A stretch of 64,000 nt of DNA from Brachyhypopomus gauderio (Eukaryota; Chordata; Actinopteri; Gymnotiformes; Hypopomidae), in assembly GCF_052324685.1 (NCBI RefSeq), contig NC_135225.1, positions 5,605,129-5,669,128 on the forward strand. The letters are read 5' to 3'. The notes beneath the pieces are model-generated. The model saw nothing but the letters and a program-made list of their open reading frames with translations, searched no databases and was not told the origin of the DNA. Of this stretch, positions 37,401 to 50,356 are shown in pieces. Position 1 is the stretch's first letter, and every line of letters starts with the position of its first letter. The position numbers and the translations under genes are program-made.

Positions 37401-40400
37401 GGGAACATGTGAAACTTCAATGATATAGCTGCTCTACATGTTAGAAATGGAAGGTTAATTGGCACATACAGTATGTCCCACTATGTTTTATGCATGTGAT
37501 GCTCACCATATGAGTAACCATGGCAATTTCAAAACTTTTTTGCTCTTCCGATGAGGAATGCGTAGAGTGAAATATGGTGTTAAAGAGGAATGAAGACAGT
37601 ATTATTACCATACGTCTTTCCCCTTCTGAGATCATGCCAGAATTCCACAGCTGGGGCGTATAAACCTAGAGACAGAGGCCACACTTCCTAAAGTGGCAGG
37701 AAGAGTCTTCCATCCAATGATGGATGAGCTATGGAGAATTATGACTGTCACATTTAGGCTCTTAACTGACTGGCACCCCACCTCAAACGTAAACAATTCC
37801 ACTACAATGTTAAGATATAGGCTACACAGTGTCATTGTTATAAAAAATGTAATATTAATTTACCAACAGGATTTTATTTTTTCTTTTTCTGACTGAAAAA
37901 TATATACACAATTGGTTCTGAGAACAGTGGGAGTTCAACTGAGGCCATAGCAGTCAGTGGGTTGAAATCCTGCACTAACAGTGGGTCTACGTACCTCAGA
38001 ATCACAATGAGTTGTGTGGATATCACACATGTCATTTAATTGCTTTATCACAAGTCCAGTGATAGAGGCTTGCAGTCTGCTGTAGATTGGAAACAGAACA
38101 CAGGCCACAGACTGAGTAATAACATTTCTGTGGTGGTTTACAGCTTCACTGCACATATGAAGTCTGTTTACAAAATTTACAATGTAATTTAACAATGTAG
38201 TTAGGTTTTTAAAACAAGTATTTATGCCTTTTGCGATGGGAACATTTTAGAAAATAATCAGGATTTAGTGGTTCTTTCTAACTTAAAGTCTGTGTGTCTC
38301 ATGTTATAGTCTGTCACAAATATGCAATCAGTAAAAGGCAGTCAACAAGCAGTAAATGATTATTTACACAGACAAAACCTTGTTTACCTATGTCAACACA
38401 TTACATAACGTACAAAGCAATGTAAAATGTGCAACCAATTATTTTCAGTGTTCTGGTTTATGAAAAAACCAATCTCTGCATACACTCTACATGTGGCACG
38501 TTTAGTTATGGCAGATTTAGAAAAGCATTTATGTACAAGAGATGCACTATAAATTTACAGTTTTCTGTGAAGTGAATAATTACTACCATGTTTATTCTTA
38601 TTTGATCACAAGCCATGACAAGGTCTTGATGTTTCAGCAATATGACATTCAAAAGACATAAAAATGTTTTTATGTGTGTGTCTCAACCACAGCTTAACAA
38701 AAAAAGTATATTTTGACAACTGAAAGAACATATGTTAGGAACCCAGCAAATAACAGCAGAGTCAGATTTTGTTCAGGCGTGCAAAAGCATTTTAATTTGA
38801 GGTGAGAAGGAGAGAGGAAGTGAAGAGGAAGGGAGTGGGGTTTTCCCCTCCATCTCTCCCCCTCTCCCTCCATCTCTCCTTCTCCCTGATCACTGGGGGT
38901 CATGAGCACAGAAAGAAAGAGTGATAAGATCTGGTAAAACCTCCACATCCATCAGGACGCAGGAAACAGTAGCGTCAGACTGCTAACGACCATCTTTCTC
39001 ATATACTGCTAACATCTTTCTCATATCGTCTTTAGTCCATGTGTGTGGATGTGGCATGTAGGTATGTCAGGTGCATTCCCTTTCCTCGCTGTAGTAATCG
39101 CAGTACAGATTGGCTTCAGAAAGGAGCGTGTGATAAAGTTTCACCTGTTTGGCAGGGAACCATACTAGATTATACAGAGACAAGGGCTCCTAAGTCATTT
39201 TCACAGCCTGTGTAAATGTCTGAGCTAGAAAGAATGTATGAATGAATGGATAGATAAAGGAAGGACTGCATAGATGAATGAGTAGATGGATAAACGATGA
39301 ATGAATGGATGAATGAACGAACACTTTCCTACTTTATTACGTAGTGAACCATAAATGTAAATAACAAATATTAAATACACTTTTATGAAACTGGGATGAG
39401 CTATACAGGTTTATAATGGCACGTATGATGGCATTCATAACTAGTTCACAGACGTGAGAATGAAGGCATGACCTCCTTCGGCTCACACACTCCGTCAGAG
39501 GAAACGAGTGATGTCAACACCCAGCATTACTGCTCCCTGTTATGACTTTGGCTTCTATTGTTTAGCCACTGTGTGAGTCTGGGACAGGACTGGATATCAG
39601 TGACACGGAAAAGCTTTCTGGGGGAGAAAGAGCCCCCGACCTGAGCTCACATCCTTCTTTTGTTGGGAAACTTTTTGGAATGTTCATGATTGTATAAATA
39701 TTTGTTCAAAATTTCCTTTTCAGATTAAAAAAAACCCCAAAGGTGGTAAAATGATTCAACAAACAACAGCACTCAGTGCTTTGTGTTGAACTGGGGTGGT
39801 CCTGCTCACTCTATCCCATCCTATTCACACAGAGGAACACAAATGCAGCTGTTTAATGGCTAGAAAGGTATACATCCCTCTGTTTAAAGATGGTCTAGTT
39901 TTTGTGCTGAACAAACAATCAGTACATGCCATGAGCAGCCTTACTGACACTGGAAATGAGACCCATGTCTCTGGTGCTGCTGGTTAGTGTCAGGGAGGGG
40001 TGGGCAGGGTTACTCAGAATCTTCTCTACTTTTGCACTTGTCTGCCTCTCTGTCTCCAGCGAGTTCAGCGTCAGTCTCGTGACAGACTTTCCCTGTGGAC
40101 CACTGCATAGACGAGACAGACCACAGTCGAAAAAAAAGTTGAAAAATTTCCAGCAACTTACCGCACAGTTTTTCTTATTTCTTCTTAGTAAGATGGCTCT
40201 GGCACTTACAGTCCAGCAAAGTTTGCTGTTCAAGTCATCTCCTATCTATAGGACTGCATTACCTCAACCTCTTCCTCCTGGATGGCCTCTGGCCTACCAA
40301 GTCTGAAATTCACCACCTGTCCCTTTGTTTTCTTCACCTCTGTAGATGATTCTCCCTGCACCACAAAACAAGGTTCTCCTCCAACATCCTGTAGTCCAAC

Positions 40401-41393
40401 TCAGTCTCCTTGCAGTTGCATCCGACTATAGAGAAGCCATCAGATAACGTTTGCAGGTGGCATTAGCTTGCATTGTATTGGAAGTCATTATGCAGAGACT
40501 GAAGAGGAAAGAGTCCCTCACGTGCCCCATTTCTTCTGTTTCTGACACAGTTATCACAAACCGTGGCCTGTTGTTTATGTAGTCTATGATTCATGAGACT
40601 GCGTGAGTTTTTTTCCCCCAGGTGTAAAGTATAAAAGTTGTTGAAAGTTCTTGAGAAATCAAAAAGAGAACACATACTTGGTTTGCCTCAACAAAAATAT
40701 ATTAACATTTTTTAAAGGGTATCAAAGGATATAATGTTTTTTTCCAACCCAGTTATAATATAATCTAATTAGACTCATAACCAGGTAATTTTCCTTGTGA
40801 AAAATATTACAGTAAAAGTGTACATTTTGACAGACCAGCGAACATATAAGATGCTTGTTGCTGAATGATCACGTAGTGTAGTGTCACAGCCACTGTGTTT
40901 GGTGCAGCGCCTCTGTCATGTCAAGTGATGTAAGTGTGTGTGTGTTGCGCACGTCTTTTGTTCCAGGTGAACCAGGCCCGGGCCAACCCACTGGGCTCTG
41001 GACTGGGCTACCTGGAGCACATCTGCCAGCTGATTGAGAAGATCGGCCAGCTTCAGGAGCACAATCTCAAACTGCAGAACTGGATCTGCAGCCTGCAGAA
41101 AGACAGCAAGATGACCAAAACTAAGGAGGTGGGTCCCAAGCGCTGTGGAGTTTGTTTTTCTCATTTTGGGTATTAATAAATACTTAATATAGCTGTCACT
41201 ATTGGCGCTAAAATCTTTCCTTGTTGTGAGCCTCATCTCCAGCTGGTATGAGGTTATCTCTGTATCTCTATATCTCTGGGTGGGGGATTGTTTACCCGTA
41301 CGGGCCCCAGCTGTTCTGAATGGGCTTCAGGAGTGTGTAATGCCAGATGAAAGTGTATTTAAGAAATAGAGGGGTGGGCTTCAAAGCCCTTCA

Positions 41394-41434
<41 letters not shown>

Positions 41435-44400
41435 GCTCACCTTTCAGTTCAGCAATCACTGCATAACCCTCAAAAGAAATGTCTCATTTGCATTGGTCTC
41501 ATGTTGATGCTAAGATTGTTAGGATACAAAATATCAGGTCATATGAGATAATTACATATTATTTATTGTTTAATAGTCCAGTGCATCCTTTGCTCTACCT
41601 CAGAGTTCATAATCTACTGTGGATAATGTATCATTACAAATTCATCATAACCTACCAAATGAACTTAACCAGCGTTTCAGACTAGATACTAAAGTGATTT
41701 CTTCATGTGAAAAAACTACCGTTTGTAGCAGAAATCCCTCCATGAATGCACTATTGCCCCTTGCTCATCTTTTGACCACCTTTGTCCCTCTGTGGCCTGT
41801 TGCCCTATAACTAAAGTCCCATGCCAGCACATTGTGTGCATGTCTATGTGCCCTTTAATCACTGTGAGGGCAGTTTTGTTCATGGTTTTTCAGAGAGCTT
41901 GTTTTAAACTGGCTCTGTCAGGTCGGGCCTTGGGTCCGGAAAAGCTTTCAATGACACAGTGAGCGATCTCAGCAGGAACCCACACTTCAAAGTCATCAAA
42001 GAATGAGTGAGAGAAGAGAGAGAGAGAGCGAGAGAGAGAGAGAGAGAGAGGAGGAAAGACTACAATTCTAAAACAAAGAATTCAAAAATCTAAATCTAAA
42101 TCTACACTCGTTTTGGTGCAGACCATATTGTACCTTGCTGCTGTGTTCATTGCACTCCTCATGAAGGTGTGGTCCTGCTTTGAGATCTACCTGCTTTTTT
42201 TTTTACTTTTTTTGTGTTGTCTGTGAAACTTGGGCAGCCCACCAATGCTATCCTATTCTTAAACAGAACAATGCTTTCAAAGGTGGGCACAAGTTCTGGA
42301 CCACACTGCTTGGTCTCTCTGGGACACCAATTCCCCCTGCGGTGTGTGTTGGATGAAAAGCCAGCGGGCTGCAACACGCCATCACACACATGAAAAGGCA
42401 GGGGAGCTCTGCTGAAACGTGTCCCAGTCTGGGTAATCACGGGCTGGGCCGACTCCTCCCAGCTGCTCCCGGCCACCCTCACGACAGCCTTTCATTTGTA
42501 CTCATCAAAGTCCCTCACAACTCAGACAAAAAGCAGTTACCACCTGCATCGCTTGGTCTCTCTTGGTCTCTCCCTGTTGCACTACCTTTCCCACTCCTGC
42601 TAGTGCACATGATCCTTATCGTGAGTAAAAGAGAGAGCAGTTAAAGGCAGGACAGGGAGTGGGTTTAAAGCTATAATAGGCTGTAGTTTGACACTCTCCA
42701 TTTATGGGGATGTAAAGTATTTTAACACTTTTAGTAGATATCATTTATCATCTGTGCCATTTCAGCTTTTTGTCAAAATGCTAAACACTGTATATTGCTT
42801 GATATTGAGCTTTTAATTTAATATTAAATAATATATATTTAATTTATTTGATTTAATAACATTTTTTTACACTAACCCTGAAAAATTGTCAAAAAACTAA
42901 ATCAATCTCACAGTAATATTTTGTTGCCAGATTATGCAAGTAATGGCTTAGACCATTTCTCTTCCACATACATATGACATATATTCATTTTCTTGAAGAC
43001 AAAAATTTACTATTAAGGGCATTTTCGTGACCTATTGAAGTGAAAAACAACAAATCTACATTCAGTAGGATGAACAAAACTCATCTGCACTTTTGTCGTA
43101 TGTTAAAATGTAAACAGAGTTCTGTTTCAAAATGTTTCAGGACTTCTTCACACAGCACTGTTACTGTGGAGCAGCCAATCTAGCCTTTCAGGAAGTGAAG
43201 AGACGTTTCCGCGGTGACTACCCCAGCCTATCGGGTTCCAGCGGTGACTTCCCCAGCCTATCAGCTTCCAGCAGCACACTGTCTGACCTCAGCACCATCC
43301 CAGAGGGCGCTGGGATTCCGATCCACCCCCCTGTCAGAGGTCAGCATACCGCCACAAGATTTCAAATGATAGAAGAAAAATCCCATTGCACTGCTAAATT
43401 GGGATTTGCAAATAAAGGAGCAAAATAAATATAAACCATGTCCACATAATTTCAGATCCAGGTTCAATTCTTTAGTTGAGGTTTTGACCTAAATGCATTT
43501 ACTTAGGGGCATTAGGAATTTGTTGGGAAATTCTGAAATTCTAAGATTGGAAGAAAGTCGACATTGCTAACAGTCTTTGCTTTCATTCTGACAAACAAGT
43601 TCAAAGTTCATATAATACATTTAGCACTCATGACACCTTACAATATGGACCTCACTAAAAGGGAACATACTTAATGCATGTGTTAAAATTTTGGGATAAC
43701 TGAGTTTAAAGTTACAAACATCTTCACTGGATTCCAGGTGCATATTCTCTGAGTTCACATTCAGAGTGACTCACGAGAAAAATAATACTGCCTAAATCTA
43801 AAAGTATTTCCCCAGTGATTTGCATGTTTTTCAAGCACGTCATATTCCCTCAGGTGTCTGGGTGATTGATCAGGAAATCAGCTAATCCACTAATAGAAGA
43901 ATTCATTGCATTTTGCAGTGAGAGAGGGAATCGTGTGTAACTACAACACCCCATGGATGTTGGAATTCCTCTTGTCCTCTGTGCAGGAAACCATAGTTAG
44001 TGTGCGCTCACGTGTTTGTGTGGGTGTGCCCCGCCCTGTGAACGCACCCCAGAGTCCCACAGGAGTGCTGATTCACTTTAACATCTGTCATAATAGCTTT
44101 TTCCTTTTTACAAAAACCGACTGTTTATCTCTGTGTAAGTGCATCCCGTAATAAAGATGCATATCTTGTGTGATTTCTGGATAGACGGGGCTGGGGGCTG
44201 CCAGCTGACGGCCCCCCTGCGGAGAAGAGCCCTGAACAGGCGGAGTTATGTGGAGGGAGAGACCAGATACCTGAGTGACAGCGCGGAGACCCTCTCTGCC
44301 ACCCACAGACGAGTGCGTCATGGTGACCAACTGGTGACTGAAGACTCTTTGACCTACCCTAATTGTCCAGTACTCATGTGTAATGAAAACAGGGCTATTT

Positions 44401-46625
44401 CCTCACATAAACTAAACTAAGCAAACTATTGTTTAGGGAAGTTGTTGGTGGGTCCACCAAATATATTATGAAGTCACCAAGTTAACAAAATCACTATCCA
44501 AAAAGTACAGTCTTTTCTCTAATAGGGAGTTGTGGTGATCAATGGCTTATTATATGAAATCATCAAACTGCTGGAGCAGTTTGGAAACCTAAAGTCTAGG
44601 CAGGAAAATCAGCAGAGTAAAAAGAAGAGGTATAAATTTTAACTAACTTAAGTACCTCAACGTCATGACGACAAGAAATCAAGATTCTTGTGGCATAAGA
44701 AGTAGGACTTAATGTCTGGGTGTTTAAATTCCCATGTGATATAAATACAACATGTACAAGGTCCCATAGCTCCCATTTTTTTGGCTGGTCTTAATAGCTT
44801 TTTAACGCTGTGTGTAGTTATTCCTTGGTTGCTCTTTATTGGGTGTCTGTGGAAAGGTTTTACTTTTTAAGCAAGCAGTGGGAGATTCCTATGAGTTCAG
44901 CTTCACCAGGTCAGCCTCGGTCATGTACGGTACTTGTATGTAATGGTTGTTGCTCCCTTTGCGTGTGTAGCAGGAGAGTCACACATGGGGCAGGATGAAG
45001 GAGCTGGTGAAGAAGACCAGGCTGAGGAACCCTGGCAGGCTGGGCCTGTCCTCTGGGTCCCTCAAGAGATCATGTCCACAGCTGTACCGGTAGGCAGCAA
45101 CACTACATTCTGCTTTTCAGAATAAACACATTTTTCTTTTTTTTAATTAAAGCAACAATTCAGCATTGGGAATTTGGCAGTTCTGGACCAAATGGGATTT
45201 TTATCCTGATTATACCGAATAGTATACTGATGCAGAATGAGGAATTGCCAATTTATGGAGTTGAATATAACAACAGACTAAACTGCGCTTCAGTGACTAG
45301 TACATGGAAGGAGAGAAAGAGAAAAAAGAGAACATGGCTTTCAACACAAAGGATGTTTTAATGGCTGCACGTCAGCCCTAAGTAGCATTTATTACAGTGT
45401 GGACATTTTAGTCCATTAGCAATAACTTTATTAACCTTATCTTCCTGTAAGGAGGAATTGTTTAAAAATTACTATATCATAGCTTAAGACGTTGAATAGA
45501 ACATTTTTACTGGTGATTAGGGCGAGACCTTCAAAGCCAAAGATAACACAGCAAAGTGATTGGGAGTCGGTCCAGATATAAATGGAATTTAAAATAAACA
45601 TCACAAAGTGAGTTAAGGTAACATCTAAATTGAAAAAATAGTTAATGTCAGTTAACATTAACCTTTTTTAATTAATGTTGTGTGTAATCTTTTATTTCCT
45701 AAGCCAGTGACATAAGCAGAATGAATCATATAACCCTTCACAAATGGTTTAGGGTGAACATCAAATTGTTGTGACAGTTTGATTCCTAATAACGTTCTAC
45801 CTCTGTGAGTGTCTTGTTACCATGTCTCCACACTCAGTGAGCTCCCATAACAAGCGGAAGAGTGTAAACACAACAACTACCATGGTGTCTAATGTGTCTG
45901 CTCTTTGATGCTATGAATTGAAGTTGATGTGAGGGTCTCGCATGATAACAATTTAATCTCTGTAAATTCAGCTTTCCGGTTCCCTCTAATCTCCAACACA
46001 AACTGATTCTTTTAAAATACTTTGGTGCTGTGCTCATGTGGTAGTGACAAGTTCTGGGGTTCTGTGAGTAGATAAGGGGGCATGCCACTTATTAGGTTAA
46101 TTACTCTTCTCAGATATTATCCATAAATACTGATATGTATTTTCACTCAGCATATTCATGGAGTCTCTGTTTTAGGTCAGAAACAATACTTCTTCTCTTC
46201 TTAATATTGTTCTTAGCTGGGTAGGTTGAGTCTATGGCAGCGGTCGACAGTGTGTGGAATACTGCTCTGCTTTTGTTTAATGGTCCGCAGGCGTAGGAAT
46301 CTAGTGGGAGTAGCGCAGCTCATGGAAAGAGCAACTATTTCTCTGCCCCCTCAACCCGGTCCACAAGTGAAGTGCAGTTCTCCTCACACATGGCTTGGCA
46401 CAGCCTCAGATGAATAGTTAGGGGGTTGCAGTGTCAGGTTCAAACTATGCTCGGAGGAGTACGAGATCTCTGCACATATTTCACTCGTTAGACGAGATAT
46501 TGGTGTGCAAGACACACTTCCTCCCAAGACAGGATTTTCTTTTCATGAGGAACATATTCACAAAGGCCACACCCAAAGAGCTTAATAATAGCTAATATAT
46601 AATAATAATAGCTTAATAATAGATG

Positions 46626-46661
<36 letters not shown>

Positions 46662-46816
46662 GCTTAATAATTATAAGAGGTTATATAAGAAGTTAATAGT
46701 GAATGTCTAAATTTTTCCACAGGCCTGAACTGGGACCAGTGGAACTATGTAGAAGAGACAGGAACTCCATGATTGTCCTTGGCCATCAGAAATTGGACTA
46801 CCATTGGCTTCAATAG
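28473..46816 (+). CDS. C8orf58-like protein, DUF4657 family (seven coding exons)
   Basis: The function is unknown. Coding exons: 28473-28551, 34927-35714, 40967-41128, 43141-43339, 44185-44312, 44971-45089, 46723-46816; all phases close, giving about 522 residues. Exon 6 may instead start at 44974 (tagcag, three-base shift). The assignment rests on remembered human C8orf58: the motif SEDSGVEM at about 117-124 (SRDSGVEM in human), GLGYLEHICQLIEKIGQLQ on exon 3 (GLRYLEHLCLVLEQMARLQ in human), and HTWGRMKELVKK on exon 6 (HWDKVKVLLNR in human). The rest is acidic and Ser-rich, so largely disordered, apart from a short coiled coil around exon 3. There is no signal peptide or membrane segment. Exon 4 has a 10-residue tandem repeat. 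The N-terminal PKKRK could act as a nuclear localisation signal. The frame stays open upstream of the ATG to the acceptor-like site at 28430, so the true start could be further 5'. The stop at 46814 could be bypassed by an alternative 3' exon. Confidence 0.82.
28552..34926. other. Intron 1 of the C8orf58-like gene
   Basis: A 6.4 kb AT-rich intron. The only supported feature is the LTR-like insertion at 33867-34163. No nested gene is convincing; the short open frames at 30250-30510 and 32182-32473 lack motifs. Confidence 0.6.
33867..34163. mobile_element. Probable solo LTR with 5-bp target-site duplication
   Basis: This 297-bp block starts tgtgacgg and ends ccgtgaca, so it has the TG...CA ends of retroviral-type LTRs. 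Exact 5-bp copies of gtatc flank it (33862-33866 and 34164-34168). It is GC-richer than the surrounding intron and has no open frame. A short terminal-inverted-repeat DNA element is the alternative reading. Confidence 0.65.
35715..40966. other. Intron 2 of the C8orf58-like gene
   Basis: A 5.3 kb intron with C- and purine-rich low-complexity patches (about 36955-37025 and 38800-38890) and a degenerate gaatgaatggat tetranucleotide-like tract at 39236-39320. No gene or mobile element with definable ends is seen. Confidence 0.6.
41395..41432. repeat. (CA)n microsatellite
   Basis: About 19 CA units lie in intron 3 of the C8orf58-like gene. Confidence 0.95.
42009..42053. repeat. (GA)n microsatellite
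   Basis: An interrupted GA array lies in intron 3 of the C8orf58-like gene. Confidence 0.9.
43210..43269 (+). repeat. 30-bp coding tandem duplication in exon 4 of the C8orf58-like gene
   Basis: Two adjacent 30-bp units encode GDYPSLSGSS and GDFPSLSASS. They differ at few bases, stay in frame and add a second copy of a Ser-rich motif. Confidence 0.88.
46598..46672. repeat. (AAT)n-rich tract
   Basis: An imperfect AAT array with interspersed agcttaataa lies just upstream of the last coding exon of the C8orf58-like gene. Confidence 0.85.
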
Positions 46817-46983
46817 TATTAATCAGGTAAGTCGAACACATCTGTCATTCTGGAAAATACTGAATCACATCTTTTTTTTTCCCCCAATTTCCATTTCTTT
46901 CCCCAACACTGAAGCTCCATCTCCAGTGATGTTATGGTAGACGCGATAGTCAGAGTCCACAGCTCTTCTCTATTGTCTTCCAG

Positions 46984-47127
46984 TTGGACACTGAACAGAC
47001 GCCATACGATGGGGGTAACGTTTCCCTGGAGAGGACGACATGCAGAAGTTGTACAGACCTGTGTAAAGAAACCCAGAACGGAGGGGAGGACGAGGAGATG
47101 CATGAGAATGTGAACTCTGATAAATGA
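46984..47127 (+). other. Possible alternative 3'-terminal exon of the C8orf58-like gene
   Basis: After an acceptor (tattgtcttccag) there is an open frame of 47 codons plus a stop, beginning LDTEQTPYDGG and ending EDEEMHENVNSDK. A strong donor, cag|gtaagt at 46829/46830, would feed it. In the main frame that splice falls after the TAG at 46814, leaving this exon as 3' UTR. Another in-exon acceptor (ggccatcag, ending at 46785) would keep exon 6 in frame into this segment. Which is used cannot be decided here. Confidence 0.35.
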
Positions 47128-48993
47128 GACGCGTGGAGCGTTGAAAAACAGGCATGACTCTCATACTTGACACACACAAAGCTGAACAGAAATGTTTATA
47201 TGATTTATGGGTATATACAAAACTATGGGTATGTGATGGGGTTATCAGTGTGGCTACATTCTTTGTCATTACATGTTAAACGCCATATACAGTTGTTTCA
47301 ACTCTAGTCAGTAAAGTTGTGGATTAAGCTTCACAAGTGTACACAATGTCATGCAAATTAAATGTTGCCAGAAAGTCACAACCACCCAAACTTTTTATCA
47401 GTTTTTTTAACTTTAAAAATGAAACACTGTAGAAGTATATTTCCATATATACAAATAAAATCACTTTATTCAACAATTTATGTAAAAATAATTATGTATA
47501 TATTACATTCTGCTTCACTGGAGATATTCTGTATATCTTTACAATGCTTCATCAGTAAGCTGTGATTTGTACAGCTGAGTGTGTATGGGAAGAGATGGGC
47601 ATGTATTATGAATTCTTATGTATTTTGAATTCTATCTTTATAGAGGCTTATGATAACACTACAAATGGCTGACTGCCATTTGTTATGCATTGTTTGTGAT
47701 ATTTTATTATTCTAAAAGTGTAGCAATGAGAACATATCATTCTTACTACAAGAAATACTACAAGTGTTTCCTCTGACAAGAATATGTCTAAGAATAGAAC
47801 TGAAATTCTATGGAAATCTTTTATGTATCTAACAAACTCTTGTAGCCATGCAGGACAAGGCATGTCAGTTTGACCAGGGCAAGCTGGCCTAACGGTTTTG
47901 CTCGTCTGCTTAAAATGTGCACCACAGCCCTCTAGTAATCACTAGTGTGTGTGTGTGTGTGTGTGTGTGTTACCACTACACAGATGGATTAATGCAGAGG
48001 ACAAATTTCGATTGAGGTGAAAATCACAATTGACAAATTTGGCACATTTACAAAAGTCCACTGCTTAACGCAAGGACAGTTAAGTCCAGAGCGGAAACAC
48101 TCTGCTAGGGTCATCAAAGATCTCAAATGGTGGCATAGCTGACCTACGAACAAACAGACTCCTGGACGTGTTCAGATCAACGGAAAACGTACCACTGCAC
48201 CCGCAGACAGCTACAGGCTAAATACATCAGTACAGTTACGAGAGGATGTTGTAGTAATGCAGAATCATAATCTACTCTGTGAAACGCAGGGTGAACAAAG
48301 CGGGAAAAGTATTTCAATTTGAGCATAAAGGTTAGCAGTATCTATTTTAATGAAAGCGCATTAAAACGCTTTGTTTGCTGTATGTTGACTACTACTGGTA
48401 TCACTTTATACTTACATGTTTGTATACTGATTTAGTCAGATGGTTTCTATGGAAATAATGTTTTGATTTATGAAAGATATTTTTTATTTGTTATGGACAA
48501 AAGATTAGGGAGCTGTCCTTATACTGCATATTGTATTATACAAAAATGGACAGAATATTTTAATATGCATATTGCATTCCCATTAAAAGTTATTTTTAAT
48601 AAATAAAGATGTGATATTTCTATACAGTCCAAAGTTCTCAAAATTGATGATTTTTTATAAAATGTAGCAGCAATGTCCAGTAACCTGAAAATATCCACAA
48701 GTGTCGCTGGCCAGAGGGCAATGTCATTGGTCAGAACGGGTCTTTGATGGTTTAGCACCGTTAATGCCATACAGGTCTGTGTCGCTATAGATGAACACTG
48801 CTAGCCTATCTGGGCAGATTCATAACAACATCTTTGCAGACCAAATATGTACCTAATATTTGTCAATACCTGATTCTAGGGGGAAACAACTAGTGTTAAT
48901 ATCAAATGTCTGGATTACTATTGACACTTAGACGTTGAAAGCTCAATATTGGATTAAACTTAATTTGCCTGCCTTTCGATGACACAAATGTAT
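47128..48993. other. Intergenic DNA downstream of the C8orf58-like gene
   Basis: AT-rich sequence with a candidate AATAAA at about 47454 for the C8orf58-like gene and a GT microsatellite at 47946-47970. No gene is recognised. Confidence 0.5.
47946..47970. repeat. (GT)n microsatellite
   Basis: About 12 uninterrupted GT units. Confidence 0.9.
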
Positions 48994-49001
48994 CTTGCAA
49001 T

Positions 49002-49709
49002 CAGAGGCGTAGCGCAAAATTCTGGGGCCCCACCGCAAGGAGGCAATGAGGAGGCCCGTGCGTGAGCTAAAATCTCACGAGCGACCGTAGCGCGCTACCC
49101 TGCGCGAGCGGTGTAGGCGTTTATACTTTCGCGAGCGTCGCGAGCGTCACTGCAGTGTAAATATGGCTTTGCAGTGTTGTCTGAAACGATACGTTAAAAA
49201 ATAGCCTACGAGCCTCTTGTAATTCCAGGACGAAACATGAGAGAACGTGAAGACGTTAAGATTGGGCGTTTTGAAAATAAACAACCATTAAATAATGTGA
49301 TAAAAAGCGAATAATTTCGAGTATATGTATAAATATTTAACTAAGTTTAACGTGCTGGGAAATATTGAAATGGACCTTGAAAGTGATGTACAAATGCTTT
49401 AATTCCACCTTGTTAAGGTGTATGAACCCTGCAAACATGACTTTGTTCATCGCGCTGAAGCGCGGCGCGCGCGAAATTACAAAATTCGAGAGGTGCACGA
49501 CCTCGCGAATCGACAGCGCGCGAGGCCCTCGCGCACGGGCGGAGCCACAGCGATTACGTCATTTTCGCCGCGCAGACCCTCAAGTATAAACCAGGCTTAA
49601 CATCACCCAGGAGGATGACTAAACAACAAACTCGTCCTAAGGCGGGGCCCACCTGTGTTCGGGGCCCCCCCGCAGTGCGTGCCTTGCGTGCCCCTCCCCT
49701 ACGCCAGTG
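49002..49709. mobile_element. GC-rich hAT-like element with 8-bp target-site duplication
   Basis: The element starts cagaggcgtag and ends ctacgccagtg, giving imperfect terminal inverted repeats. Exact 8-bp copies of cttgcaat flank it (48994-49001 and 49710-49717). Two interior patches (about 49060-49150 and 49440-49570) are densely CpG-rich, unusual for this AT-rich neighbourhood. Inverted tttatactt (49120-49128) and aagtataaa (49582-49590) suggest a second element nested within it. No transposase frame is visible. Confidence 0.8.
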
Positions 49710-50216
49710 CTTGCAATAGAAACGTTAACATTAGCATCTCTAGCTAGAATGAACGGGGGTGATCTAGGCGAACATTTCCTGTAGGTGTTGTGAACTAACT
49801 GGAAACATGGAAAGTGCTATAAAAAGTTTTATTACGCCCCTGTTTTTTCTCCATGGAAACTGGATAATGTGTGCACATGAGGACAGTGATGAATGTCACA
49901 CTGGAAAATAGGAGAGGGATAGGTCCAGGATTACGCGCACTATTTCAAGAGTTCAACAACCCCACCTCAACTTCTTTAGTACTGCTGACAACAAAGTAGA
50001 GTTTGAATTATACTAGCTGTATATTTGGATGATGTGTTTTGGACAAGTGATGTCAGGCCTTAAGCACATGCAGAAAAAAACCTTAAGCAAATTAAACAAT
50101 ACAGAAAATGTTATAGTAGGGTTACAATTAGCTGGGTTAAATATCACTTTATGTTTATTTAATCAACATGTTTGATAGTAATTTCAGGCCATCAGATCGA
50201 GAGTCAACTAAATCCC

Positions 50217-50270
50217 AAAAGACAAGGACATTACCCTGAGGAGAAAAGACAAGGACATTACCCTGAGGAG
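50217..50270. repeat. 27-bp tandem duplication
   Basis: Two identical 27-bp units contain gacaaggacattaccctgag. They lie 90 bases from another tandem array. Confidence 0.9.
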
Positions 50271-50356
50271 AAAGCAGTATTCTTGGATCTCACTCTGAAG
50301 CTCAAACGCTGCCTACAGGAGTTCAAGATGTATATAGTCAGACACCTCAGACAGAT

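Noticed and set aside
46300-46460. tRNA-like A-box and B-box words (tagcgcagctcatgg and ggttcaaact), suggesting a SINE
   Set aside because: They are about 120 bases apart, too far for a tRNA-derived promoter, and no A-rich tail or target duplication was seen.
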